IMG/VR virus record: IMGVR_UViG_3300019458_000027
Coordinates: 1-64,000 of that record
From: a virus
Direction: 5' to 3' (one strand)
DNA length: 64,000 nt
Shown here: positions 1 to 6,540 of the stretch, piece by piece
Position numbering within the stretch: position 1 is the first letter of the stretch
How the letters are laid out: every line of letters begins with the position of its first letter
Notes under the pieces: model-generated
Told to the model about the DNA's origin: nothing
Database searches by the model: none
What the model saw: the letters and a program-made list of their open reading frames with translations, nothing else
Made by a program: the position numbers and the translations under genes

Positions 1-31
1 GGGCTGTTCTGTTATCTGTTAAATCCGACAT
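1..31 (-). CDS. Start of a gene running off the window (partial)
   Basis: An ATG at 31 opens a frame beginning MSDLTDNRTA that stays open to the window edge. It sits after A7 and the G15 run (minus-strand sense), which could act as a crude ribosome-binding purine tract. Only ten residues are visible, so no function can be proposed. The frame could also be the continuation of the small gene upstream if the homopolymer length differs by one base. Confidence 0.3.
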   Translation of the reverse strand, partial: MSDLTDNRTA

Positions 32-135
32 TTTTTTCCCCCCCCCCCCCCCATAAAAGAGACATACCTGATTGTTTTAGCAATCTCATCTATTAGCTGG
101 TGCATCCCCGAATCGTTTTCTGTAAGTCTTTCCAT
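19..135 (-). CDS. Small ORF interrupted by the G15 tract, function unknown
   Basis: A 38-residue frame starts at an ATG preceded by GGGGGAT and begins MERLTENDSGMHQLIDEIAK, which looks like a real small protein. It then runs through the homopolymer as a glycine run and stops at 19-21. With 13 or 16 G residues it would instead continue in frame into the MSDLTDNRTA frame that leaves the window. The gene is plausible; its C-terminus is uncertain because of the tract. Confidence 0.4.
   Translation of the reverse strand: MERLTENDSGMHQLIDEIAKTIRYVSFMGGGGGKKCRI
38..52. repeat. C15 homopolymer (G15 in the coding sense)
   Basis: Fifteen consecutive C residues follow seven T residues on the plus strand. 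In the minus-strand sense this is G15-A7. No other homopolymer of this length was noticed in the window. It lies inside the small frame 19-135, so its length sets the reading frame. It could be a hypermutable tract or an assembly or basecalling artefact. Confidence 0.9.
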
Positions 136-149
136 GCTATCCCCCGTCT

Positions 150-284
150 TTATCTCGTTGGGAATACCAAAAGGAACGCTGTAACCCACCCAAGAATCTG
201 TACTATCTTGTTCGGTTTAGTCAACCAACTCAATGCAATGTTGAATGACACTCCTGCCAAAATCACCCAATCAACGAATAGCAT
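150..284 (-). CDS. Small membrane protein (44 aa)
   Basis: ATG at 284 is preceded by AGGAG at five bases spacing and overlaps the end of the upstream gene (271-474). The product starts MLFVDWVILAGVSFNIALSW and ends with a second hydrophobic stretch, WVTAFLLVFPT. This fits one or two membrane spans with a short basic link. The family is not recognised. Ribosome-binding site, overlap and hydrophobic pattern support a real gene. Confidence 0.6.
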   Translation of the reverse strand: MLFVDWVILAGVSFNIALSWLTKPNKIVQILGWVTAFLLVFPTR

Positions 285-474
285 GGTGTCTCCTATCTTT
301 TATATAGCCACCTTGAATGAGAAGATCGGCGGTTCTCCCGTAGTGTCCTTGAAGCTTCCAAGCCAACCCCGTATCCACTAAATGCTGGAATAGCTCCGCA
401 ACCCCCGCTTCATCCAACTCCCCCGATTCGTACGCTATGATCTGCCCAACTCGATCAAAAGGTTTCTTTTTCAT
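271..474 (-). CDS. Small conserved phage protein (DUF7417-like)
   Basis: This 67-residue protein contains LFQHLVDTGLAWKLQGHYGR followed by a residue pattern ending LIQGGYI. That is the signature of a widespread small phage protein of unknown function, usually read as a short helical protein. The start follows AGGAG and lies just downstream of a strong promoter (487-516), so it is probably well expressed. The family match is from memory of the motif; the role is unknown. Confidence 0.75.
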   Translation of the reverse strand: MKKKPFDRVGQIIAYESGELDEAGVAELFQHLVDTGLAWKLQGHYGRTADLLIQGGYIKDRRHHAIR

Positions 475-486
475 CGGTTTACTCCT

Positions 487-516
487 TTATAAGTGATCGT
501 CTCTCCGATCTGTCAA
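487..516 (-). promoter_or_regulatory. Sigma-70-type promoter
   Basis: On the minus strand TTGACA (516-511) is separated by 18 bases from TTATAA (492-487). It lies directly upstream of the gene 271-474. It is one of four similar promoters in the first 6 kb. Confidence 0.75.
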
Positions 517-583
517 GCCACTCGCTAACCGTCGGCTTTCACGAATCGCACTAGGGAGCGATACCCTTATTGCTTAGGGCGTT

Positions 584-616
584 CACCGGCTAGTCCGCTA
601 TTTCGACTAGCCGGTG
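584..616 (-). terminator. Perfect 12-bp inverted repeat after the DUF932 gene
   Basis: CACCGGCTAGTC (584-595) pairs perfectly with GACTAGCCGGTG (605-616) around a 9-base loop. It sits 11 bases past the stop of the DUF932 gene. It has no U tract on either strand, so it may be an mRNA 3'-end stabiliser or a factor-dependent terminator rather than a classic intrinsic terminator. Confidence 0.55.
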
Positions 617-627
617 GCCCTCCCTGC

Positions 628-1422
628 TTACCGAACCGAAACCAACTCCGAGAAAGCTTCCCCAACCTTGTAAACCTGATTCAAGGTGGAAAGCTGACCC
701 TTTTCCTCCAAGGAACGGGAAAGAACGTCGGTGGTTGAAGCCATCAACCGCCAAAAGTCCCGCCCCTCGTCCTCCTTACGAGTAGGATGGGCAAACAACT
801 CTCCAGCTTGCTCCCCAACCTTCCTCGTTAAAACTTTCTTCTCCACCAGCTTTTTCAGAAACTCCTGTCCCTTCACCGTCGTGCAAGGAAGGGAGATTAG
901 CTCCTTCGCCACCATCAACTGCCCCTCCAAGGCATTGTGAACCTTGGTAACTAGGGGTATCTCGCTCATGAACTTAGCAACTCCCGATTCGATATGTCTC
1001 TCGGAAATGCTAATCAAAGCTTCCCCGAAGTGAAGGAAGAAGGTGTTTTGGCAGATCACCCGAATCGGGGAAACGATCAAGCCAATGCTCCACCCTCCAT
1101 CCAGGGAATTGCGAAGGTTAACATACGTTTGAATCGGGGAATCCCCATCCAATTCGTAAACCTTTGGCAACTTGATGTTGAACACCACCCTAGAGAAGTT
1201 AGCTCTAGTGTAGACATTCTCCACCGTTCCCTCCGGAAGAAACTCTTGAACCCTAGCCAACACGGTGGAATGCGCTATCGGGGCATAACCAGGAGAAACT
1301 ACCCCGAAGATACGGTTCCCGTCCGTAACAGCCCGATATCCTGGAACCGTCTGCCCGTTCCACTGCATATCGTCCAAACGAACGTCCTTGATTGCCAAAA
1401 CCTGTTCCAAATCGGTTTTCAT
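628..1422 (-). CDS. DUF932-family phage protein
   Basis: The 264-residue product has the DUF932 layout. PGYRAVTDGNRIFGVVSPGY lies near residue 30, NLRNSLDGGWSIGLIVSPIR near residue 105, and a conserved RVICQN segment follows. DUF932 proteins are common in phages and plasmids; their biochemical role is not established. The start has a good AGGAGGG site. The gene has its own strong promoter (1449-1478) and a hairpin behind it, so it is probably a separate early transcription unit. Confidence 0.85.
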   Translation of the reverse strand: MKTDLEQVLAIKDVRLDDMQWNGQTVPGYRAVTDGNRIFGVVSPGYAPIAHSTVLARVQEFLPEGTVENVYTRANFSRVVFNIKLPKVYELDGDSPIQTYVNLRNSLDGGWSIGLIVSPIRVICQNTFFLHFGEALISISERHIESGVAKFMSEIPLVTKVHNALEGQLMVAKELISLPCTTVKGQEFLKKLVEKKVLTRKVGEQAGELFAHPTRKEDEGRDFWRLMASTTDVLSRSLEEKGQLSTLNQVYKVGEAFSELVSVR

Positions 1423-1448
1423 CTTACCCTCCTTTTATTTCTACCGGA

Positions 1449-1478
1449 AGTATACCACACCAATAGGGCTTCTGTCAA
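1449..1478 (-). promoter_or_regulatory. Sigma-70-type promoter
   Basis: TTGACA (1478-1473), an 18-base spacer and TATACT (1454-1449) on the minus strand. The base context TGTGG before the -10 is shared with the promoter at 5745-5774. It drives the DUF932 gene and overlaps the 3' end of the gene 1475-1840. Confidence 0.8.
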
Positions 1479-1840
1479 GGTATCTCATTATGCCCATTTG
1501 CTAGAAGAAATTGTTCTTCTAGGTAATCGGCGCACTCTACATACTCATTAAAGCTAAATGCTTTGTCGTATACATGCTTGCTGTCGGCTTTGTATGGCAA
1601 TTCCCCGTTCCTGCCACCCCATCCCTTCTTGCTGTTTACAATGATCTCATCGCTATTCCGATGTTCATAGATGCAAAAAGTCGGGGAATCAATATCAAAC
1701 CCAACGGTGAAAGTTAGTCCCGATTCCCGACAATTCATGAAACATCGTACATAGATATCGATGTTTTGAAGGGAATCCTTGTTTCTCAGAAGCTCCAGAA
1801 TCGCTAAGCCGATACTCAGTCCACTCGACAACGTGATCAT
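1475..1840 (-). CDS. Hypothetical protein (121 aa)
   Basis: The start MITLSSGLSI follows AAGGAGAATAAG. The protein is mixed in composition with no membrane span. A segment CMNCRESGLTFTVGF and a tryptophan/glycine-rich KKGWGGRNGELPY are visible. I do not recognise the family. It begins two bases after the stop of the zinc-ribbon gene 1842-2036, as part of the same run of genes. Confidence 0.65.
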   Translation of the reverse strand: MITLSSGLSIGLAILELLRNKDSLQNIDIYVRCFMNCRESGLTFTVGFDIDSPTFCIYEHRNSDEIIVNSKKGWGGRNGELPYKADSKHVYDKAFSFNEYVECADYLEEQFLLANGHNEIP

Positions 1841-1841
1841 C

Positions 1842-2036
1842 TTATTCTCCTTGGCTCTCTATCATATCCCTGGTAACCTCCCAAGCTTCAACCCCTCCAG
1901 GGTAACAATCGTTTGGGCATTCCAACCGATAGCTGGACGTTTCCCGCATTCGATTCCCGCATTGCGGACACTTCGGAGTGCTCATCCCGCTCCACCCGGT
2001 GGTGATCTTCTTATGGGCGTTATAGTGGTTTCTCAT
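1842..2036 (-). CDS. Zinc-ribbon protein (64 aa)
   Basis: The ATG at 2036 was chosen because it follows AAGGAGGAAAACCG and overlaps the upstream stop as ATGA. The longer frame has no ribosome-binding site. The pattern CPQCGNRM followed by LECPNDC is a four-cysteine zinc ribbon near residues 22-42. It is likely a small nucleic-acid- or protein-binding accessory factor; nothing more specific is visible. Confidence 0.7.
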   Translation of the reverse strand: MRNHYNAHKKITTGWSGMSTPKCPQCGNRMRETSSYRLECPNDCYPGGVEAWEVTRDMIESQGE

Positions 2037-2284
2037 CGGTTTTCCTCCTTCTTGAATGCCTTGATATGCTTGCACCCGCCACTCGGCTGTCGAAAGGTGA
2101 AATCGGGGCAAACACAATGGTACGAGTATTGAAACTTTCCGTGAGAACCATTGGTTCGGTGCCGAAACTTAGTAACCAAGTATCCCACCTTGCTTTCGGT
2201 TTCAGAGGGAACATACCCATACTTGGCAACCCCTCGCTTGATATCTTCCTTCTTCTTAGGAATCAAAATCGTGAGCTTTTTCAT
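2033..2284 (-). CDS. SWIM-type zinc-finger protein
   Basis: The 83-residue product, starting MKKLTILIPKKKED, contains YSYHCVCPDFTF then GCKHIKAF. This is the CxCx(n)CxH pattern of SWIM zinc fingers, which usually bind DNA or proteins. The start at 2284 is preferred over the upstream in-frame ATG because GGGGAGGA lies between them. The gene overlaps 1842-2036 by ATGA. Confidence 0.7.
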   Translation of the reverse strand: MKKLTILIPKKKEDIKRGVAKYGYVPSETESKVGYLVTKFRHRTNGSHGKFQYSYHCVCPDFTFRQPSGGCKHIKAFKKEENR

Positions 2285-2285
2285 G

Positions 2286-2477
2286 TTAAAATCTGTCCTC
2301 CCCATGGATGGAGTGAAGAATCTCTATTTCGTCGCCATCGTTATCAAGCTCTCGAAGGCGAAGATTGGTATACCCTTCCTCAACTAGGGAATCAAACTTC
2401 GCCTTGGCTTCTTTATAGTTGTCGAAATCCCAATTCGCTTCACTGTCCCAATCCTGTATCTGGAAAAAGGTTTTCAT
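2286..2477 (-). CDS. Hypothetical acidic protein (63 aa)
   Basis: A compact acidic protein starting MKTFFQIQDWDSEANWDF, predicted to be mixed alpha/beta with no membrane span or cysteine motif. It lies one base after the stop of 2479-2757 and before the SWIM gene, in an evident operon. No family recognised. Confidence 0.6.
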   Translation of the reverse strand: MKTFFQIQDWDSEANWDFDNYKEAKAKFDSLVEEGYTNLRLRELDNDGDEIEILHSIHGEDRF

Positions 2478-2478
2478 T

Positions 2479-2757
2479 TTAGCTTTTCTCCACGAACAGC
2501 AAATCTTCTACCTCGATAGGCACGTTTCGAAATGTCCTCTCACGTCCACCGAATACGTTCCCCACCAGCCACTTCATCAAGTTTCGGTGTCGGCTAGTGG
2601 TAACGCTGTAAAAGGTTTCGTTGATGCAAAGATCACCGTTCACCCATTGCCCGATCACTGTGCTGTAGCTGAAAAGCTTATCGCCTGTACTAGTCAAGTG
2701 TCGGTTCTTTCCTTCTTGCCTTTCTGCAAACCGCCCAATTACCTGTCTGTTCGTCAT
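2479..2757 (-). CDS. Hypothetical protein (92 aa), first gene of a promoter unit
   Basis: The ATG at 2757 (MTNRQVIGRFAERQEGKNRH) was chosen because GGAGGG precedes it. The longer frame would begin inside the promoter. The product is a basic alpha/beta protein with a glycine-rich LVGNVFGGRERTF segment. The expected transcript start lies only about a dozen bases upstream, giving a very short leader. Function unknown. Confidence 0.65.
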   Translation of the reverse strand: MTNRQVIGRFAERQEGKNRHLTSTGDKLFSYSTVIGQWVNGDLCINETFYSVTTSRHRNLMKWLVGNVFGGRERTFRNVPIEVEDLLFVEKS

Positions 2758-2776
2758 TTTCTTGCCCTCCACCGGA

Positions 2777-2805
2777 AGTATACCATGCGTGGAGCTTTCA
2801 GTCAA
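2777..2805 (-). promoter_or_regulatory. Sigma-70-type promoter with conserved upstream block
   Basis: TTGACT (2805-2800), a 17-base spacer and TATACT (2782-2777) on the minus strand. Bases 2800-2832 match 28 of 33 positions of the segment upstream of the promoter at 5745-5774. The shared block includes TTATAACCTTGCA, so an activator or UP-like element is likely. Confidence 0.75.
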
Positions 2806-2819
2806 CCGGTTTGTGCACC

Positions 2820-3293
2820 TTATAACCTTGCACTCTTACCATCGTGCAATCCCCTCTCGAAAGCTCGGCTGATTAATTTACTATAAACCAAACTGTTAGG
2901 ACTGAACATTCTAAAGTATGGAGAATCGTCTCCACCCGATATTTTCGTTATGGCAGCGGCAACAGCAGGGCTTCGACTGTAACCCGCTTCGCAATGTACC
3001 AGAATCCAGGTAATACCCTTGTGCTCTGTAAAAACAAAGTCTAGAATTTGGTCGGCTTGTTCATCGGTAAACATGGTGTAAGGTTCTGTAGGTTCATCAA
3101 TATCATCGAATCGCAACTGTAGAACTCCCTTTCTAAATTCGGCGCATGCTTCGGGCAGAGTAGGAAACAAAAACGTGCCATACTCACCATCCCAATCCCT
3201 GTTGGGGTTAGTGATCTGGATAACGATATGATTCTCCATCAGAACCGTAGCACTAATGGTATCCCGATTCTTTACTATAGCTTGTCGGTTCAT
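2820..3293 (-). CDS. Tyrosine/dual-specificity-phosphatase-like protein
   Basis: The ATG at 3293 (MNRQAIVKNRDTIS) follows GAGGGAG and sits next to the upstream stop; the longer frame is unlikely to be used. The 157-residue product carries ILVHCEAGYSRSPAVAAA, a textbook HCxxGxSRS phosphatase loop, near residues 99-116. It would give a cysteine-phosphate intermediate on a phosphotyrosine, phosphoserine or small phospho-substrate. The preceding DEPTEPYTMF region fits the usual acid-bearing region. Substrate unknown; it lies in an operon with a deaminase and a metalloprotease. Confidence 0.8.
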   Translation of the reverse strand: MNRQAIVKNRDTISATVLMENHIVIQITNPNRDWDGEYGTFLFPTLPEACAEFRKGVLQLRFDDIDEPTEPYTMFTDEQADQILDFVFTEHKGITWILVHCEAGYSRSPAVAAAITKISGGDDSPYFRMFSPNSLVYSKLISRAFERGLHDGKSARL

Positions 3294-3294
3294 T

Positions 3295-3681
3295 TCATGC
3301 TCCCTCATTAAAAGTAACAACGTCGCAACCTTTTCCAGTTGTGAAGTAAGCCCTCCTAATACCCACACTTTTCAAAAAAGAGGAACAGATCGGGCAGGGT
3401 TTAGCCATGGCGGTTTCCCCGCTTTTTAATATTCTAGCCACGTAAATATCGGCTTTGTGCAAGTCCTTAGCGTCCATCCCAATACAAGAGTGAACCTCTG
3501 CATGAGTACCAGGAACCTCGTACCCATGGCTGAATTGTTTCATAATAGGGTGTGTTTTCCCCATGGTATTGAACCCCGTACTAATAGGGCGATTCTTCCT
3601 AACCACCACCGCCCCAAGACGGTAACGACTAATGCTCTTTCTAGCCATAGAAACAGCCAAAGCCATATGATCGGGTTTCAT
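3295..3681 (-). CDS. Cytidine/deoxycytidylate deaminase-family protein
   Basis: The 128-residue product has the zinc deaminase motif pair GTHAEVHSC (His ligand and catalytic Glu) and KPCPICSSFL (two Cys ligands). This is typical of dCMP or tRNA/nucleoside deaminases, which hydrolyse cytosine to uracil. The internal ATG at 3681 is preferred because it overlaps the upstream stop as ATGA. Whether the substrate is dCMP, another nucleotide or a nucleic acid cannot be told from sequence alone. Confidence 0.85.
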   Translation of the reverse strand: MKPDHMALAVSMARKSISRYRLGAVVVRKNRPISTGFNTMGKTHPIMKQFSHGYEVPGTHAEVHSCIGMDAKDLHKADIYVARILKSGETAMAKPCPICSSFLKSVGIRRAYFTTGKGCDVVTFNEGA

Positions 3682-4055
3682 TTCATATACCTCTCGCACC
3701 TAGCTCTAACGTGCTTGAGCTTGTTCCACATCTTTCGATCGTGCTTTCTACCTTGGGGTAGAAGATGGGTAAATTCATGAGCCACCAGCCCTAGAGAGAT
3801 ACGATCGTATTTTCCTGTGGGAAGATGTATCTCCCCGTTACGGTAACGAAAGTCTAAATCCCACATGCCGTCGTCTTTCATGGGGAACATAGTGTGGCCT
3901 CCCCTCTTTGTGTCGAAGAACACAACCGGAGCGGGTATCTTGTAGTGCTGGCACAACCATTTGATGATTAACCTAGCCCGATTAGGTGTCAGTTTGAAAT
4001 TGTAGTGTTTTGGGTATTCCTGATATTCCCTCTGATAGAACTTGTATGCCGGCAT
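3678..4055 (-). CDS. Zinc metalloprotease (zincin, SprT-like)
   Basis: The 125-residue protein has LVAHEFTHLL followed eight residues on by a third histidine in GRKHDRKMW, the HExxH...H ligand set of SprT-like zincins. The start follows GGAGGAAAC. SprT-type proteins cleave DNA-bound proteins in cellular systems; the phage substrate is unknown. It is co-transcribed with the deaminase and phosphatase. Confidence 0.75.
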   Translation of the reverse strand: MPAYKFYQREYQEYPKHYNFKLTPNRARLIIKWLCQHYKIPAPVVFFDTKRGGHTMFPMKDDGMWDLDFRYRNGEIHLPTGKYDRISLGLVAHEFTHLLPQGRKHDRKMWNKLKHVRARCERYMK

Positions 4056-4071
4056 GTTTCCTCCAAGTTAA

Positions 4072-4145
4072 TAGGCGGGGCGGGGGTCGAACCCGCAACC
4101 GTCGCCTTATAAAGACGCTGCTCTAACCCGTTGAGCTACCCGCCC
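4072..4145 (-). tRNA. tRNA-Ile(UAU)
   Basis: The 74-base cloverleaf on the minus strand has acceptor GGGCGGG/CCCGCCT, D stem GCTC/GAGC, T arm GCGGG-TTCGACC-CCCGC and anticodon loop TTTATAA. The anticodon is TAT, reading AUA. The outermost anticodon-stem pair is G-A and the first acceptor pair is G-T. The 3' CCA is not encoded. It sits between the metalloprotease gene and the gene 4151-5068. Confidence 0.85.
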
Positions 4146-4150
4146 AAGAA

Positions 4151-5068
4151 TCATGCTTCCTCTACCAGTCCAGCCCAATATTCCTCCACAGGCATGTTGA
4201 ACGTCCAAGCCACCGCCCCCCTAGCTGTTCTGATGGTGTCTGGAACCCTCAGACAGTAGAAAGCACCTGTCGTAGCGCACCGAACCTTCACAATGGTAAA
4301 CACTTCTATATCAAAGGTGCTTCTTTTCACATGCTGATCAGATGGAACGACTGTTCCCTCGTCTCGTCTCAAACAGAATCGAAACAGAGTGTAATCTTTC
4401 CATTGATTCATCACTACAGCGTCAACGTCTTTCAGGATTCGTTCGTATCCATATTCCTCTAAGTAGATTCGTCTCCGCTCTTGGTTTGGCTCCCTCAGTA
4501 TCTCTTGTGGTGTCAGCGTGTTCTTTTGGAGCTTTCGGTACTTGAACCATGGGATATGAACCCCTCTAACGAAATTGATAGTGTGGGGCTTTCCGCTATG
4601 TCTGCCAAAATGAACACACGTCCCATGAACCTCTCCTTCCTCGTTGTACGGGAGAATGTCCTTTGGTGCTCCCCTCCTATACCACGTTCTTTCGGTGTTG
4701 CCGGGGCATGGAAATCTGTAAACCTTCACGCCATTGGCATTGAACAAGGTTTGGTGTGATTTGCTCCCCCTTCCTACCCCTACGAATCTTCCGGTCCCCT
4801 GATCTTCTCGATCTTCCCCCCGCCCTCCGCTCTCCATAGTTGGATAGAGCGTAATGGAAGCCAGTCGGTTTTTCGACCAGAAACCGTATTGCAAAACCAA
4901 TTCGTTCTCTCGATTGAAATAGCTCACAATTCGGTGGATGGGCATATAACCACCAGCGTTGTAAAGAGTTTTCCCCTCTTGAACCTTCGCAGAGACAATC
5001 CCAAGCTTCCTTCTTTTTACTTGGCTAATGTCGTTCTCGGTTGTGTCAAACACCTTTCGGGTTCTCAT
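4151..5068 (-). CDS. DUF6745-like protein
   Basis: The 305-residue product has no membrane span. Its C-terminal third (residues 200-300) ends with CLRVPDTIRTARGAVAWTF then EEYWAGL, which I recall as characteristic of DUF6745 proteins of unknown function. The start follows GGAGGG behind the terminator at 5081-5115. It is adjacent to another conserved protein of unknown function (5120-5425). The family call rests on motif memory only. Confidence 0.6.
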   Translation of the reverse strand: MRTRKVFDTTENDISQVKRRKLGIVSAKVQEGKTLYNAGGYMPIHRIVSYFNRENELVLQYGFWSKNRLASITLYPTMESGGRGEDREDQGTGRFVGVGRGSKSHQTLFNANGVKVYRFPCPGNTERTWYRRGAPKDILPYNEEGEVHGTCVHFGRHSGKPHTINFVRGVHIPWFKYRKLQKNTLTPQEILREPNQERRRIYLEEYGYERILKDVDAVVMNQWKDYTLFRFCLRRDEGTVVPSDQHVKRSTFDIEVFTIVKVRCATTGAFYCLRVPDTIRTARGAVAWTFNMPVEEYWAGLVEEA

Positions 5069-5080
5069 CTTCTGCCCTCC

Positions 5081-5115
5081 AAAAAGGAGGGGTGGGGCAG
5101 ATTCGCCCCACCCCT
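5081..5115 (-). terminator. Intrinsic terminator
   Basis: An 11-bp perfect stem, AGGGGTGGGGC with GCCCCACCCCT around AGATTC (plus-strand reading), is followed on the minus strand by a T5 run (5085-5081). It terminates after the gene 5120-5425, yet the ribosome-binding site of 4151-5068 follows immediately, so some read-through is likely. Confidence 0.85.
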
Positions 5116-5119
5116 GCCA

Positions 5120-5425
5120 TTAGTCTTTCACCCTCTGAGAACGATCACCCTCCCACTGGCGCTGCCGACGAAGCATCCAGAAACCCGATTCAAACTTCTC
5201 GGTTCGGTGTTCCTCATGCACCACCTTCACTTCCTCACCACCATCTTGTACGGGGAAGTAGAGATTGGTTCCCGTAGCGAAAACGGGAGCACCAACCAAT
5301 TCATGCTTGTGTCCTGTCGTCTCCCCGTACGCCAAAATCTGAGACTTCACCCTTTTTGCTTCTTTCGGGATACTCTGCACCTTGATGAACAGCAGATCAC
5401 CCTGCCTTTTGTGCTGATTCTCCAT
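5120..5425 (-). CDS. Conserved hypothetical protein with TGHxH and HEEH motifs
   Basis: The 101-residue protein contains ILAYGETTGHKHELV (residues 30-44) and VVHEEHRTEKFESGFW. The histidine-rich motifs could bind metal. This arrangement is familiar from uncharacterised proteins of phages and bacteria, but I know of no assigned function. The start has GGAGGG. Confidence 0.65.
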   Translation of the reverse strand: MENQHKRQGDLLFIKVQSIPKEAKRVKSQILAYGETTGHKHELVGAPVFATGTNLYFPVQDGGEEVKVVHEEHRTEKFESGFWMLRRQRQWEGDRSQRVKD

Positions 5426-5451
5426 TTTTCACCCTCCAGTAAAGGAAAAGG

Positions 5452-5652
5452 TTAAACAACCTGAGCTTGCAGTTGCTCCACCCGACCACGAAGCCAACCG
5501 AGGTAAGGAGAGTTAGCCAACTCTGGTCGTGCCTCACCCTGATCTAAAGCTTTCTTCGCCACGATTACAGCCGAGGCGAAATTCCTCGCTTCAACTAAGG
5601 AAGCGATCTCGTCTGTGAACTCGTACCACGGAATCCGCTGATCTTTCTGCAT
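5452..5652 (-). CDS. Hypothetical small helical protein (66 aa)
   Basis: The start at 5652 (MQKDQRIPWYEFTDEIASLV) follows GGAGGG; the upstream part of the frame overlaps the leader. The product looks like a small helical-hairpin protein, with alanine-rich EARNFASAVIVAKKALDQGE. It is the first gene behind the strong promoter 5745-5774, with a leader of roughly 80 bases. Function unknown. Confidence 0.65.
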   Translation of the reverse strand: MQKDQRIPWYEFTDEIASLVEARNFASAVIVAKKALDQGEARPELANSPYLGWLRGRVEQLQAQVV

Positions 5653-5744
5653 TTTGCGCCCTCCGGTAAAGGAAGCGGACAGGGAAGCCCCACCCGCACC
5701 CGAAAACCCAAAGACGGAAACAGCCCATACGTTCCCACAATCCA

Positions 5745-5774
5745 AGTATACCACACCGTGGCGGTCTCTGTCAA
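5745..5774 (-). promoter_or_regulatory. Sigma-70-type promoter with conserved upstream block
   Basis: TTGACA (5774-5769), an 18-base spacer and TATACT (5750-5745) on the minus strand. The block 5769-5801 is nearly identical to that at 2800-2832. It is preceded by the hairpin at 5830-5864, so it opens a new transcription unit. Confidence 0.8.
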
Positions 5775-5829
5775 TCGGTCTGTGCATGTTATAACCTTGC
5801 AAGCTTACACAAGGTCTCCCAAATATGGA

Positions 5830-5864
5830 AAGGGCCGAATGGACTGAAAGCCCAATCGGCCCTT
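5830..5864 (-). terminator. Probable terminator hairpin
   Basis: AAGGGCCGA (5830-5838) pairs with TCGGCCCTT (5856-5864), followed on the minus strand by TTTCC. The U tract is weak. It lies just after the membrane-protein gene 5879-6103 and marks the boundary between the tail/membrane module and the promoter-rich cluster. Confidence 0.55.
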
Positions 5865-5878
5865 GAAACGGCGAGAGG

Positions 5879-6103
5879 TTACGACAGGTACTCGTCTAAA
5901 AGCTCCTCAACGGTCAAAAGAACGGCCGTAGTCAGAACCGTCGTAACGCCTGTTACGGGAAGAACCCCCGTAACGTGGAGAAGAACTAGGCCAACAAACC
6001 CCACGATAGCGGTGTGCACCAGCGTCCCCAGGTTATAAGGGAGACCGTCTGCCACGTGAGTTAGGTCTAGGACTTTCGATACCAACTTTTTCAACGTATC
6101 CAT
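5879..6103 (-). CDS. Small membrane protein, holin candidate
   Basis: The start at 6103 (MDTLKKLVSKVLDL) follows AAAGGAGGGAATAGG. The 74-residue protein has a hydrophobic hairpin, LVHTAIVGFVGLVLLHV then VTTVLTTAVLLTV, and an acidic end EELLDEYLS. Size, two spans and position after the tail genes would fit a holin, but no endolysin gene is seen nearby. Function is therefore inference. Confidence 0.6.
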   Translation of the reverse strand: MDTLKKLVSKVLDLTHVADGLPYNLGTLVHTAIVGFVGLVLLHVTGVLPVTGVTTVLTTAVLLTVEELLDEYLS

Positions 6104-6156
6104 CCTATTCCCTCCTTTATAGCGGGATGCACCCGCCTTCATTATTATTATACCCC

Positions 6157-6540
6157 TTAAAACCTGTGCTTGACTTTGACCCCAATTTCTTTGTTCTTTT
6201 GACTAAATTCCCCCCATACTCCAAAAGAGTTAGATTTGGGGTTGTTTCTTCTTTTGGCGTCTGATTTGTACGCCTGCGCTTGTTCACTTTCTTCATTTAT
6301 ATACTCGTGAAAAGCGTCGTAATTTCCAGCACTGGCCTCCGAGCTAGGATTATTGCGGGAGGAGACGGGCTGATCAGTGGACGACCGCAAGGAAGCAGCC
6401 GTCCCCATCTCCTCCAAAGCAGCGTGGGGCTGTGAAGTACCCACGCTATGTAAAAACAATAACGGGATATACCCTCCCACACCGAGAAGGAATATCCCCG
6501 TTCCCATACCGATTCTTAGGTAGCGAACCAATGAATCCAC
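6157..6540 (-). CDS. Membrane-anchored hypothetical protein (127 aa)
   Basis: It starts at a GTG immediately after the upstream stop. An N-terminal span, GMGTGIFLLGVGGYIPLLFL (residues 11-30), is followed by a polar serine- and asparagine-rich region of about 90 residues with no recognisable fold. It probably pairs functionally with the next membrane protein upstream (6541-7200). A lysis or envelope role is possible but not shown. Confidence 0.6.
   Translation of the reverse strand: MDSLVRYLRIGMGTGIFLLGVGGYIPLLFLHSVGTSQPHAALEEMGTAASLRSSTDQPVSSRNNPSSEASAGNYDAFHEYINEESEQAQAYKSDAKRRNNPKSNSFGVWGEFSQKNKEIGVKVKHRF

Noticed and set aside
100-381. Plus-strand open frame of 93 codons
   Set aside because: No ribosome-binding site and it lies opposite two minus-strand genes with good signals. 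I found no convincing plus-strand gene anywhere in the window.
2020-2229. Second minus-strand frame across the SWIM gene
   Set aside because: Shadow frame without its own ribosome-binding site; the SWIM motif is in the other frame.
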